Source: Sinorhizobium fredii
Lineage (GTDB): Bacteria; Pseudomonadota; Alphaproteobacteria; Rhizobiales; Rhizobiaceae
DNA length: 64,000 bases
Reading direction: 5' to 3'
Assembly: GCF_002944405.1 (NCBI RefSeq)
Contig: NZ_CP024307.1
Coordinates: 2,314,501 to 2,378,500 of the forward strand
Shown one piece after another: positions 17,735 through 26,455 of the stretch (positions within the stretch are counted from its first letter, which is position 1; every line of letters begins with the position of its first letter). The notes under the pieces are model-generated. The model searched no databases. It worked only from the letters and a program-made list of their open reading frames with translations, and was not told where the DNA came from. A program made the translations under genes and the position numbers.

Positions 17735-18763
17735 CTATTGCAGTCTCATGACTATGCGGCCGTCGATCTTGCCTGCTTCCATGCGATGGAAGATGTCGTT
17801 GATGTTCTCCAGGTTTTCCCAGGAGTAATGCGGCGTCACCTTGCCCTCCGCCGCGAAGAGGAGCGATTCTTCCAGGTCCTGGCGGGTGCCGACGATCGAT
17901 CCGCGCACGGTTATGCGCTTCAGGACTGTTTCGAACACAGGCAGGGAAACCATCCCGGGCGGAAGGCCGACAAGGACCATCGTGCCCTTCGAGCGCATGA
18001 ATCCGAAGGCCTGTTCCATCGCGGCGGGCGAGACCGCGGTCACGAGCGCTCCATGAACGCCGCCGTTGGTGGCCTTTGCTACCTGCTCAATGGCATCGGC
18101 TGCCTTGCCGTTGACCGTGATGTCGGCGCCGAGTTGCCTCGCCAGGGCCAGTTTGTCCTCGAATATGTCGGCGGCTACGACGTGCATGCCCATCGCCTTG
18201 GCATATTGCACCGCCATGTGGCCCAGACCGCCGACACCCGAAATGGCCACCCATTCACCCGGACGGACTTCCGTTTCCTTCAGCCCCTTGTAAACTGTCA
18301 CCCCCGCACAGAGCACGGGGGCAGCGGCTCCGAATTCCAACCCATCCGGAAGGCTGCCGACGAAGTCGGGGTCCGCCAGCCCGAATTCCGCGAATGTGCC
18401 ATTCACCGAGTACCCGGTGTTCGACTGCGACGCGCACAAGGTTTCCCAACCGGTCCGGCAATAGGGGCAATAGCCGCAGGCGGTGTGGAGCCAGGGCACG
18501 CCAACCCGGTCACCCTCCTTTACTCTTTTCACGCCGGCGCCCGCAGCAGCGACGAAGCCGACACCCTCATGCCCCGGAATGAAGGGCGGGCTTGGCTTTA
18601 CCGGCCAATCGCCGTTCGCCGCGTGCAGGTCGGTGTGACACACGCCGGTTGCTTCATATTTCACGAGTATCTGCCCCGATCGAGGAGCTGGGACCTCCAC
18701 GTCCTCGATCGTGAGCGGGGTGCGGAACTGCCGAACGACAGCCGCCTTCATCATCTGTGCCAT
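17735..18763 (-). CDS. zinc-dependent alcohol dehydrogenase (AdhA/AdhP type)
   Basis: The 342-aa medium-chain dehydrogenase shows the catalytic-zinc region GVCHTDLHAANGDWP with GHEGVGFV, the structural-zinc cysteines CGYCPYCRTGWETLC, and the nucleotide-binding motif GVGGLGHMAVQYAKAMG. It interconverts ethanol or other short alcohols with aldehydes using NAD(H). The start at 18763 is 6 bases after AAGGGG; the ATG at 18769 is too close to that site. In context it could reduce the acetaldehyde made by EutBC, regenerating NAD under low oxygen. Direction in vivo is not shown. Confidence 0.93.
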   Translation of the reverse strand: MAQMMKAAVVRQFRTPLTIEDVEVPAPRSGQILVKYEATGVCHTDLHAANGDWPVKPSPPFIPGHEGVGFVAAAGAGVKRVKEGDRVGVPWLHTACGYCPYCRTGWETLCASQSNTGYSVNGTFAEFGLADPDFVGSLPDGLEFGAAAPVLCAGVTVYKGLKETEVRPGEWVAISGVGGLGHMAVQYAKAMGMHVVAADIFEDKLALARQLGADITVNGKAADAIEQVAKATNGGVHGALVTAVSPAAMEQAFGFMRSKGTMVLVGLPPGMVSLPVFETVLKRITVRGSIVGTRQDLEESLLFAAEGKVTPHYSWENLENINDIFHRMEAGKIDGRIVMRLQ

Positions 18764-18831
18764 TTCCATTCCCCTTCATCTCGCATGAGTACAGAGACGC
18801 TTCGCGGGGTCGGCATGATCAGGCGGGCAAG

Positions 18832-19503
18832 CTATTGAGTATAAGGATCTGGGAAATGCTCCACCACGCCCCGAACGCCGTGAACGCTCTCAGCCAGGAC
18901 GTGCGCGGCCTTCCGGCAAGCGGCTGGCTCGACCTCGCCCCAAAAGTGCACGATCCCCTCGGTCACCGTGACCGTCACATCCAATCCTTCCAGGCCGGTG
19001 TTCTCGCCGAGGCGAACAAGGATGCTGCGTCGAATGGCGTCATCGCCGGCTGCTGTTTCGTCCTGCTTTGCCGCAAAAATCGCCTCCAACAGGTCGGCGC
19101 GGCTGACGATGCCGACCAGTTCTCCATTCCGCATGACGGGGATGCGCTTGATGGCGCGTTCCTGCATGAGCCTTGCGACACGCGCAAGGGGCGCATCTTC
19201 GTTGATGGTCACGGGATCGGCTGTCATGACGTCGCCGACTCTCCACGAGCACCGCCTCATAAAGGCGTTGGCTCTGTCATCGGGGGCAAGGCTCATGTCG
19301 GCCATCAAGGCGGATGCTTCACTGCAGAGTTCCGTCCGGCGGATCAGGTCGCCTTCGCTGATGACGCCGAGCAAGTGCCCTTCGTCGTCAACGACGGGAA
19401 TGCCGCTAACGTGATGCTCGAACATCAGCTTGGCTGCCTGTCTGACACTGTTGTCTGGCGACAGTTTGACGACCTTTGTCGTCATCACATCCTTGACAAG
19501 CAT
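18832..19503 (-). CDS. CBS-domain pair with C-terminal BON domain
   Basis: The 223-aa product starts MLVKDVMTTKVVKLSPDNSV. Two CBS domains follow (about 5-65 and 90-145; SGIPVVDDEGHLLGVISEGD and KRIPVMRNGELVGIVSRAD), then a BON-like domain (about 155-220). CBS pairs bind adenine nucleotides and BON domains contact membranes or lipids, so a nucleotide or redox sensing role is plausible. It is the first gene of the leftward array. A FixK-type box lies about 160 bases upstream. Confidence 0.88.
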   Translation of the reverse strand: MLVKDVMTTKVVKLSPDNSVRQAAKLMFEHHVSGIPVVDDEGHLLGVISEGDLIRRTELCSEASALMADMSLAPDDRANAFMRRCSWRVGDVMTADPVTINEDAPLARVARLMQERAIKRIPVMRNGELVGIVSRADLLEAIFAAKQDETAAGDDAIRRSILVRLGENTGLEGLDVTVTVTEGIVHFWGEVEPAACRKAAHVLAESVHGVRGVVEHFPDPYTQ

Positions 19504-19660
19504 ATCGATCCAACTCCGGTAAGAATCACTTCCGTCATTCCCCGCCTGAACCCGACTCCCTCCGTTCCTGCGCTCCCATTCGACAAATCCGGCATGAAGC
19601 GAACTACCGCGGAAAGATGCCGCTCGAAAGGAACGATAGGCCAAAAAAGACGGGCCGGCA

Positions 19661-19674
19661 TTGACCGCAATCAA
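19661..19674 (-). promoter_or_regulatory. FixK/FNR-type box for the leftward array
   Basis: TTGACCGCAATCAA fits the FixK/FNR dyad TTGAY-N4-RTCAA. It lies upstream of the CBS-BON gene at a distance (about 158 bases to the ATG) that allows a class II promoter and a leader of about 120 bases. Binding is inferred. Confidence 0.7.
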
Positions 19675-19840
19675 TAACGACCTCGGCTCCGGCGAATCGG
19701 GACGCTCTCGCCGTGCCGATTCCGTCATATTGCCGCATTGCGGGCGCTTCCCGACAGCGTCGCAGCGGGATCGCATAGTATGATGCCGCAGTGCAGTTCA
19801 TCGCGCTCGGCGCCCCGGAAGCGCACCGGTCCGCCTGGAT

Positions 19841-19854
19841 TTGACGGAGATCAA
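19841..19854 (+). promoter_or_regulatory. FixK/FNR-type box for the rightward operon
   Basis: TTGACGGAGATCAA fits the same TTGAY-N4-RTCAA dyad. It is centred about 83 bases before the DUF3141 start. With the usual -41.5 placement the transcript would start near 19889, leaving a leader of about 40 bases, which is a good fit. Confidence 0.72.
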
Positions 19855-19930
19855 TGCTCGAAAGGCAGTGTTGCTGTATGTGCGTTCAGAGACTGGGACC
19901 GCCCTCCGTTCAAGCCGAGGAGTAGACCGA

Positions 19931-22129
19931 ATGGCTCAGCCGACCATCCCGTCATTTGCAGACGCATTCGCCTATTCGTTCGATGCCTGGCAGCGTTCCA
20001 TCCTGTTTCTCGACGTCATGCGCCAGCGTGGTGAACAGTACGAGGAACATGCTGCGCAAACCGCTCCGCACGTGCTGAACTACGACGCGGAACTTGTCGT
20101 CGACGGACGGACGCTTGATAGGCCGGTCAACTACGCGCTCGTCCGGATAGTCCCGCCCGAAGGCATCGTTGTCGACACACTGAAACGACCGTTCGTCGTC
20201 GTCGACCCGCGCGCCGGCCACGGGCCCGGCATCGGCGGGTTCAAGGCCGACAGCGAGATCGGCGTGGCGATGAAGGCCGGCCACCCCTGCTATTTCATCG
20301 GCTTCCTTCCCGAACCGGTCCCCGGCCAGACGATCGAGGACATCGCCCGCGCCGAAGCGGTTTTCCTCGAGACGGTCATTGCCCGCCATCCGAACGCCGA
20401 CGGCAAGCCTTGCGTGATCGGCAACTGCCAGGCCGGCTGGGCGGTGATGATCCTCGCATCCCTGCGCCCGGAACTGTTCGGTCCGATCATCATTGCGGGT
20501 ACGCCGCTTTCCTATTGGGCCGGTGTCAGGGGGCAGTATCCGATGCGCTATTCGGGTGGACTGCTTGGCGGCAGTTGGCTGACGGCGCTCACCGGCGATC
20601 TCGGCGGCGGCCTGTTCGACGGCGCCTGGCTCGTCCAGAATTTCGAGAACCAGAATCCCGCCAATACCCTCTGGAGCAAGCAGTACAATCTCTACTCGAA
20701 AATAGACACGGAGCCCGAGCGCTACCTCGGCTTCGAGCGTTGGTGGGGTGGCCATGTGACGCTGAATGCCGAGGAGATGCAGTTCATCGTCGATGAACTC
20801 TTCGTCGGCAACAAGCTCGCCGCGGGCGAAATCCGCACCTCCGACGGCACCGCCATCGACTTGCGCAACATCCGCTCGCCCATCGTCGTCTTCTGCTCGA
20901 AAGGCGACAACATCACGCCGCCACAGCAGGCGCTCGATTGGGTCCTCGATCTTTACGACAGCGTCGACGAGATCCGTGCCTACGGCCAGACAATCGTCTA
21001 CGCCGTGCACGACAAGATCGGCCACCTCGGCATCTTTGTCTCGGCCGGGGTCGCCCGGAAGGAACACGACGAGTTCGCGTCCAACATCGATCTGATCGAC
21101 GTGCTGCCGCCCGGCCTCTACGAGGCAGTCCTTGAGCCGGCGAGCGAGGTCGCCGAGGGCCGGGCCTTGGTTGCCGGAGAATGGGTGATGCGTTGCGAAG
21201 CGCGAACGCTGGACGATATCCGTGCCCTCGGTGGAAATGACATCGAAGACGAACATCGCTTTGCCGCGGCGGCGAAGCTCTCGGAGGTCAATCTCGCCCT
21301 CTACCGCACCTTCCTGCAGCCCGCGGTCCGAGCCATGGTCACGCCGACCTTTGCCGAGGCGATGCGCCGCACGCATCCGCTACGCCTGCAATACGAGCTC
21401 TTCGGGCCGAGCAATCCCTTCATGGCCTGGATCCAGGCGGCCGCGGAGCATGCCCGCGAAAACCGCAAGCCGGCGGTCGCCGAGAACCCGTTCCTCGCCC
21501 TGCAGGAAAACATGTCGCAACAGATCGTCAGTGGTCTTGAGGCTTGGCGAAGGACGGTAGAGCAACTTTCGGAGGAGACCTTCCGCGCCATCTACGGCTC
21601 CCCGGTCCTGCAGACCGCGCTCGGCATCGACAGCACATCCGATCGCCCGCGCAGGCCGGCGAAGAGCCCTCTGCACCAGGAACTTGTCAAAACCCGGATC
21701 GCTTCGCTCAGAGCCGAGATCGCCGAGGGCGGGCTGCGCGAGGCCCTTGCCAGGGCCCTGCTGTTCGTCGGGAAAGCGCGCGACGGCGCCGACGAGCGCG
21801 GCTTCGAGGCAATCCGCCGGTTGCGCCGCGCCCACCCGACAGCAAGCCAGTTGACGCTTCCGCAGTTCAAGGCGCTGTTGCGCAAGCAGTACTTCATCTT
21901 GCTGATCGACGAGGAAGCGGCACTCGCAGCGATCCCCAAATTGCTCCCGGAAGACCTCGATGAACGCCACTCCGCCTTCAATGTCCTGCGTGAGGTGCTG
22001 GAGGCATCCGGAGCCATTGCCGGGGCAGCCGCAGAGCGTATGGAACGCGTCGAGAGGCTTTTTGGCCTCGGCAGCGAAACGGTGCCGTTCGCGGCGCGCA
22101 AGAGCGCACGCGAGCGTAAGACGTCCTGA
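19931..22129 (+). CDS. DUF3141 family alpha/beta-hydrolase (PHA synthase-like)
   Basis: The 732-aa product starts MAQPTIPSFADAF after GAGGAG. It contains an alpha/beta-hydrolase core with the nucleophile elbow VIGNCQAGWA, putting a cysteine at about residue 166 where lipases have serine, as in PHA synthases. VVFCSKGDNITPPQQALDW and HDKIGHLGIFVS probably supply the Asp and His. The C-terminal third is helical and unassigned. Known DUF3141 proteins are uncharacterised PhaC relatives, so the substrate is unknown. It leads an operon with pta, ackA and fabI behind a FixK-type box. Confidence 0.85.
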   Translation: MAQPTIPSFADAFAYSFDAWQRSILFLDVMRQRGEQYEEHAAQTAPHVLNYDAELVVDGRTLDRPVNYALVRIVPPEGIVVDTLKRPFVVVDPRAGHGPGIGGFKADSEIGVAMKAGHPCYFIGFLPEPVPGQTIEDIARAEAVFLETVIARHPNADGKPCVIGNCQAGWAVMILASLRPELFGPIIIAGTPLSYWAGVRGQYPMRYSGGLLGGSWLTALTGDLGGGLFDGAWLVQNFENQNPANTLWSKQYNLYSKIDTEPERYLGFERWWGGHVTLNAEEMQFIVDELFVGNKLAAGEIRTSDGTAIDLRNIRSPIVVFCSKGDNITPPQQALDWVLDLYDSVDEIRAYGQTIVYAVHDKIGHLGIFVSAGVARKEHDEFASNIDLIDVLPPGLYEAVLEPASEVAEGRALVAGEWVMRCEARTLDDIRALGGNDIEDEHRFAAAAKLSEVNLALYRTFLQPAVRAMVTPTFAEAMRRTHPLRLQYELFGPSNPFMAWIQAAAEHARENRKPAVAENPFLALQENMSQQIVSGLEAWRRTVEQLSEETFRAIYGSPVLQTALGIDSTSDRPRRPAKSPLHQELVKTRIASLRAEIAEGGLREALARALLFVGKARDGADERGFEAIRRLRRAHPTASQLTLPQFKALLRKQYFILLIDEEAALAAIPKLLPEDLDERHSAFNVLREVLEASGAIAGAAAERMERVERLFGLGSETVPFAARKSARERKTS

Positions 22130-22151
22130 TCGACCATTTGGAGGTTTCGAA

Positions 22152-23108
22152 GTGTCCGAGGTCACTGCACTGACGGCCGAGCCGTCCAAGTACGACCGCC
22201 TGATCGCAGCCGCACAGGCCGAAACGTCGGCGGTGACGATTGTCGTTCATCCCTGCGACGAGACTTCGCTGCGCGGTGCGCTTCAAGCGGCGGAAACGGG
22301 GCTCATCAAACCTGTTCTCGTGGGGCCGGAAGTGAAGATCCGTTCTGTGGCGGCCGAGCATGGGCTCGAAATCGGCGGCTGGGAAATCGTCGATGCGCCG
22401 CACAGCCATGCCGCCGCCGCCAAGTCGGTTGCGCTCGTTCGCGAGGGCAAGGGCGAACTTCTGATGAAGGGCAGCCTGCATACCGACGAGCTGATGCATG
22501 AGGTCGCCGCCTCCGCCACCGGCCTCAGGACCGATCGGCGGATCAGTCACGTCTTCGTCATGGACGTCCCCGGTCATCCAGAGACGCTGTTCATCACCGA
22601 CGCAGCGATCAATATCTTCCCGGACCTCGAAGCCAAGCGCGACATCGTTCAGAACGCGATCGATCTCTGGGTGACGATCGGCCTCGGCGAGCCGCGGGTC
22701 GCGATCGTTTCGGCGGTGGAGACGGTCACCGCCAAGATCCCATCGACGATCGAAGCGGCGGCGCTCTGCAAGATGGCCGAGCGCGGCCAGATCACCGGCG
22801 GCCTGCTCGACGGGCCGCTCGCCTTCGACAACGCAATCGATCCCGAAGCGGCCCGCATCAAGGGCATCAGGTCGCCGGTTGCCGGCCACGCCCAGATCAT
22901 CGTCGTGCCGGATCTGGAGGCCGGCAACATGCTCGCAAAGAACCTGACCTTCCTTTCCCATGCGGATGCAGCCGGCATCGTCCTCGGCGCCCGCGTGCCG
23001 ATCGTGCTGACGTCGCGGGCGGATTCGATCAGAACCCGCCTCGCTTCCTGCGCCGTCGCCGCGCTTTTCGCGGCCCGGCGGCGTGCAGCACAAGTCGCGG
23101 CGGTCTAG
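22152..23108 (+). CDS. pta: phosphate acetyltransferase (short Pta/Ptb type)
   Basis: The 318-aa product matches the phosphate acetyl/butyryl transferase fold ([43 protein letters not shown]). It interconverts acetyl-CoA and acetyl-phosphate. The GTG start at 22152 follows GGAGG with 8-base spacing; the frame is open further upstream but overlaps the DUF3141 gene. The MaoC-like hydratase domain present in some longer homologues is absent. It is followed after 4 bases by ackA. Confidence 0.9.
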   Translation: MSEVTALTAEPSKYDRLIAAAQAETSAVTIVVHPCDETSLRGALQAAETGLIKPVLVGPEVKIRSVAAEHGLEIGGWEIVDAPHSHAAAAKSVALVREGKGELLMKGSLHTDELMHEVAASATGLRTDRRISHVFVMDVPGHPETLFITDAAINIFPDLEAKRDIVQNAIDLWVTIGLGEPRVAIVSAVETVTAKIPSTIEAAALCKMAERGQITGGLLDGPLAFDNAIDPEAARIKGIRSPVAGHAQIIVVPDLEAGNMLAKNLTFLSHADAAGIVLGARVPIVLTSRADSIRTRLASCAVAALFAARRRAAQVAAV

Positions 23109-23112
23109 CGCC

Positions 23113-24297
23113 ATGGACGCGATCCTCGTCGTCAATGCCGGTTCATCGAGCCTGAAGTTCCAGGTCTTCAGCGTCGGCGGGGCGAGCCTGACGCGGCAGG
23201 TGCGCGGCCAGATCGGCGGCATCGGCTCGCGACCGCGCCTCTATGCCAAAGGCGCCGATGGGGCAATCCTGATCGATCAGAACTACCCCGCGGAGGCCGT
23301 TCGCGACCTTCCGGCCGCCATCGCGTCCGCACGCGAATGGCTGCTGACGCTTGAGGGTGTCGAACTTTGCGCAATCGGCCATCGCGTCGTCCATGGCGGC
23401 CCCGACTACGCGCAGCCCGTACTGATCGACGCGACAGTGCTCGACCGCCTTGCCAGCTATCAGAATTTGGCGCCGCTGCACCAGCCCAACAATCTCGCGC
23501 CCATTCGGCTTGCCATGGAGATTAACCCGGACGTGCCACAGGTCGCCTGTTTCGATACGGCCTTCCACCGCGGGCACCCAAAGGATGCCGATTGTTACGC
23601 GTTGCCACGGGCGTTTTACGACCAGGGCGTGCGGCGTTACGGCTTCCATGGCCTTTCCTACGAATACGTCGCCGAGCGGATGCGCGAAATCGCGCCGGAC
23701 GCAGCGCGCGGCAAAGTCATCGTCGCGCATCTCGGCAGCGGCGCTTCGATGTGCGCGCTACGCGACGGCCACAGCATCGAGAGTACGATGGGCTTCACTG
23801 CCCTCGACGGATTGCCGATGGGAACACGTCCAGGCCAACTCGACCCGGGCGTCGTGCTCTACCTCATCTCGCAAAAGGGCATGAGTGCCGAGGCCGTGTC
23901 TGACCTCCTCTATCACGATGCCGGCCTAAAAGGTCTTTCCGGCATTTCGAACGACATGCGCGAACTTCTGGAGAGCGACGACAAGCGCGCCTCCTTCGCG
24001 ATCGACCATTTCGTGCACCGCTGCAGCCTCAGCGCCGGCATGCTCGCCGCGGCGCTCGGCGGTGTCGATGCTTTCGTCTTCACAGCGGGTGTCGGGGAGA
24101 ACTCGGCGCCGATCCGCGCACGGATCGCCGAGCGCCTCGCCTGGCTTGGCGCCGAACTCGAGCCAGCCGCAAACGAGGGGGGCGCCGCGCTGATATCGAC
24201 TGCTGCGAGCCGCGTCGCGCTTCATGTCATTCCGACCGACGAGGAACTGATGATCGCACGCCACACGCTCGCGCTGATCAGTGCCCCCAACGCCTGA
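23113..24297 (+). CDS. ackA: acetate kinase
   Basis: The 394-aa product begins [19 protein letters not shown], the acetate kinase signature. It also has [20 protein letters not shown] and [14 protein letters not shown]. It makes ATP from acetyl-phosphate and ADP. The ATG lies 4 bases after the pta stop with only a weak ribosome site, so translation is probably coupled. With phosphoketolase this gives substrate-level ATP from sugar phosphates. Confidence 0.96.
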   Translation: MDAILVVNAGSSSLKFQVFSVGGASLTRQVRGQIGGIGSRPRLYAKGADGAILIDQNYPAEAVRDLPAAIASAREWLLTLEGVELCAIGHRVVHGGPDYAQPVLIDATVLDRLASYQNLAPLHQPNNLAPIRLAMEINPDVPQVACFDTAFHRGHPKDADCYALPRAFYDQGVRRYGFHGLSYEYVAERMREIAPDAARGKVIVAHLGSGASMCALRDGHSIESTMGFTALDGLPMGTRPGQLDPGVVLYLISQKGMSAEAVSDLLYHDAGLKGLSGISNDMRELLESDDKRASFAIDHFVHRCSLSAGMLAAALGGVDAFVFTAGVGENSAPIRARIAERLAWLGAELEPAANEGGAALISTAASRVALHVIPTDEELMIARHTLALISAPNA

Positions 24298-24315
24298 TCC
24301 CGGAGGAAAGCCGAG

Positions 24316-25101
24316 ATGTCCATTCCCGCCGTAAAGGCCAAGCTTCTCGAAGGCCGCAAGGGCCTCATCGTCGGCATCGCCAACGACCGCTCGATTGCCT
24401 GGGGCTGTGCGCGCGCATTCCATGCGTTCGGGGCGGAAGTCGCGGTGACCTATCTTAACGACAAAGCCAGGCCCCATGTGGAGCCCCTGGCGCGCGAGCT
24501 CGACGCGCCGCTCTTTCTGCCGCTGGACGTCGCCGTGCCCGGCCAGATCGAGGCTGTCTTCGAGCGCATCGCGGAGACCTGGGGAGAGCTCGACTTCCTC
24601 GTCCACTCGATCGCCTTTTCGCCGAAGGATGCGCTCGGCGGGCGGGTGACCGACGTCCCCCGCGAGGGCTTCCTGACGACAATGGAGATCTCCTGCTGGT
24701 CCTTCATCCGCATGGCGCATCTGGCCGAACCGCTGATGAAGCGCGGCGGAACGCTCTTCACCATGACCTATCACGGCTCGCAGGTGGTGGTGGAGAACTA
24801 CAACATCATGGGCGTCGCCAAGGCCGCACTCGAAAGCGCCGTGCGGTACATTGCTGCGGAGCTCGGCCCCAAAGGCATCCGCGTGCACGCGATCTCTCCC
24901 GGCGCCCTTGCCACCCGTGCCGCCTCCGGCATTCCCGAGTTCGATACGCTTCTGGAGAAGACGAAAGTGAAATCGCCGACGCGCGAACTGGTCGACATCG
25001 ACGACGTCGGCGTCGCGACGGCCTTTCTTGCGCACGACGCCGCGCGGCTCATTACGGGTCAGGTGCTCTACGTCGACGGCGGCTACCACATCATCGATTG
25101 A
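24316..25101 (+). CDS. fabI: enoyl-[acyl-carrier-protein] reductase FabI family
   Basis: The 261-aa SDR-type product has GLIVGIANDRSIAWG for the dinucleotide-binding region. The Tyr-x6-Lys catalytic pair is YNIMGVAK, and SPGALATRAASGI is the flexible substrate loop. It reduces enoyl-ACP in fatty acid synthesis. GGAGGAAAG precedes the ATG. It ends a DUF3141-pta-ackA-fabI operon and may be a second, condition-specific FabI that re-oxidises NADH while making lipid under low oxygen; this role is inferred. Confidence 0.92.
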   Translation: MSIPAVKAKLLEGRKGLIVGIANDRSIAWGCARAFHAFGAEVAVTYLNDKARPHVEPLARELDAPLFLPLDVAVPGQIEAVFERIAETWGELDFLVHSIAFSPKDALGGRVTDVPREGFLTTMEISCWSFIRMAHLAEPLMKRGGTLFTMTYHGSQVVVENYNIMGVAKAALESAVRYIAAELGPKGIRVHAISPGALATRAASGIPEFDTLLEKTKVKSPTRELVDIDDVGVATAFLAHDAARLITGQVLYVDGGYHIID

Positions 25102-25209
25102 AGAGCGGCAATCGGGTTGTCTGCGACATTGAACGAGGCGAGCCGGTCCCTGCTCGAAGCGAAAGGAACGCTTCCCGCTTCCTGCTGACGCAAAAAGCCC
25201 CCAATCCGC

Positions 25210-26127
25210 CTAAACCGTCAGGTCGCCCTCGGCCATCTTCACCGCGTGGCCGCCGATGCGGGCGGTTGCAATCTTGCCGCCGGCAATGTCGAGGTGCAGG
25301 TGGATGAAGGAAGGGCGCGCCATCTCGACCCCTTGCTCCACCAGGATGGCGTGATGCCCGTCGACGAGTTCGTCGAAGAGGTGAATCGCGCCGGATAGCG
25401 CCGCCACGGCCGCGCCGGTTGCCGGGTCTTCGGCGATTCCCATCTCCGGGGCAAACATGCGGGCGTGGAAGCGGGCCATGTGGTTGATCCCGCCGCGGCA
25501 GTAGAGATAGGCGGCGGCGAGCCGCCCTTCCGCCAGCGGTGCCAGTCGCTCCCAGCGCTGCGGGTCGAACTCCACAGCCGCCACGGCAGCGATATCGTGC
25601 AACGGCACCATGACGAAGGGAACGCCGGCACTCCAGAAGGAAATGACATGGTTCTCGAAGCCGATCTGCGTCGCCTTGAGGCTCAGCGCATCGGCAATCG
25701 CCTGCTTGTCGAAGCGCGCGTCCAGCCGGCTCGGCTTGCGCGGCAGGTCGAACTCGGCGAAGGTCGCGGCTCCGGGCCGCAGCCGCACCGCCGTCCGCAC
25801 CGGCCCGACCTTCTGTTCCAATATCTGCATGAGATCGAGCGGCTTCTCAGTATCGCCGTAGAGCGCCTCTGCTATTGCCACGGCCGCGCCGACGGTCGGA
25901 TGGCCGGCGAAGGGCAGTTCGTGCCAGGGCGTGTAGATCCTGAGCTGCACCGCATGCGTTGCGCTCCCCCGCCGCTGAATGAACACCGTCTCCGAAAGAT
26001 TGAATTCCTGGGCGATCGACTGCATCGCCGCGTCGCTCAGGTCTTCGGCATCGAACACCACCGCAAGCGGATTGCCCTCGAGACGCTTCTCGGTGAAAAC
26101 GTCGTAGATCGCGTAGCGTCGTCCCAT
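25210..26127 (-). CDS. PhzF family (isomerase/epimerase-like) protein
   Basis: The 305-aa product begins MGRRYAIYDVFTEKRLEGNPLAVV, with the conserved FSE-type motif FNLSETVF and the LPFAGHPTVGAA motif of the PhzF/diaminopimelate-epimerase fold. GIAEDPATGAAVAAL is the second half-site. Family members catalyse isomerisations; the substrate here is unknown. A run of G before the ATG at 26127 acts as ribosome site. It is convergent with the fabI operon and divergent from the MFS gene. Confidence 0.88.
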   Translation of the reverse strand: MGRRYAIYDVFTEKRLEGNPLAVVFDAEDLSDAAMQSIAQEFNLSETVFIQRRGSATHAVQLRIYTPWHELPFAGHPTVGAAVAIAEALYGDTEKPLDLMQILEQKVGPVRTAVRLRPGAATFAEFDLPRKPSRLDARFDKQAIADALSLKATQIGFENHVISFWSAGVPFVMVPLHDIAAVAAVEFDPQRWERLAPLAEGRLAAAYLYCRGGINHMARFHARMFAPEMGIAEDPATGAAVAALSGAIHLFDELVDGHHAILVEQGVEMARPSFIHLHLDIAGGKIATARIGGHAVKMAEGDLTV

Positions 26128-26455
26128 GCATCCCCCCGTCGCCGGCACGTTACCCGATGCCCTTAGTCCGAGATCCGGACTGGCAGGAAGCTTGCAACGC
26201 CCTCGTCCGCGCGGCAAGGCGAAATTTCCTCGGATGGCCATGACTTTCCGACGCGAGATGCGGCCGCTTTGCGGACACGTCGTCGATCGGAAATCATCAA
26301 CTCGATAGCACCTGGAAATTTAAACACCCTTTGTCGCGAGGACGACCTTTCTGCCGTTCACGACAACCGTTATGAGACGTTGCTGCAAGCCCTCCCGAAC
26401 GGGAACGCCAGAAGCGGCATACACGGATGCTGGCAGGAAAGGACGCGGCGGGAAC
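26128..26455. other. intergenic region between divergent phzF-like and MFS genes
   Basis: This 328-bp interval carries the two divergent starts. I see no gene with a ribosome site, no strong dyad and no FixK or EcfG motif; promoters must lie here but cannot be placed confidently. Confidence 0.5.
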
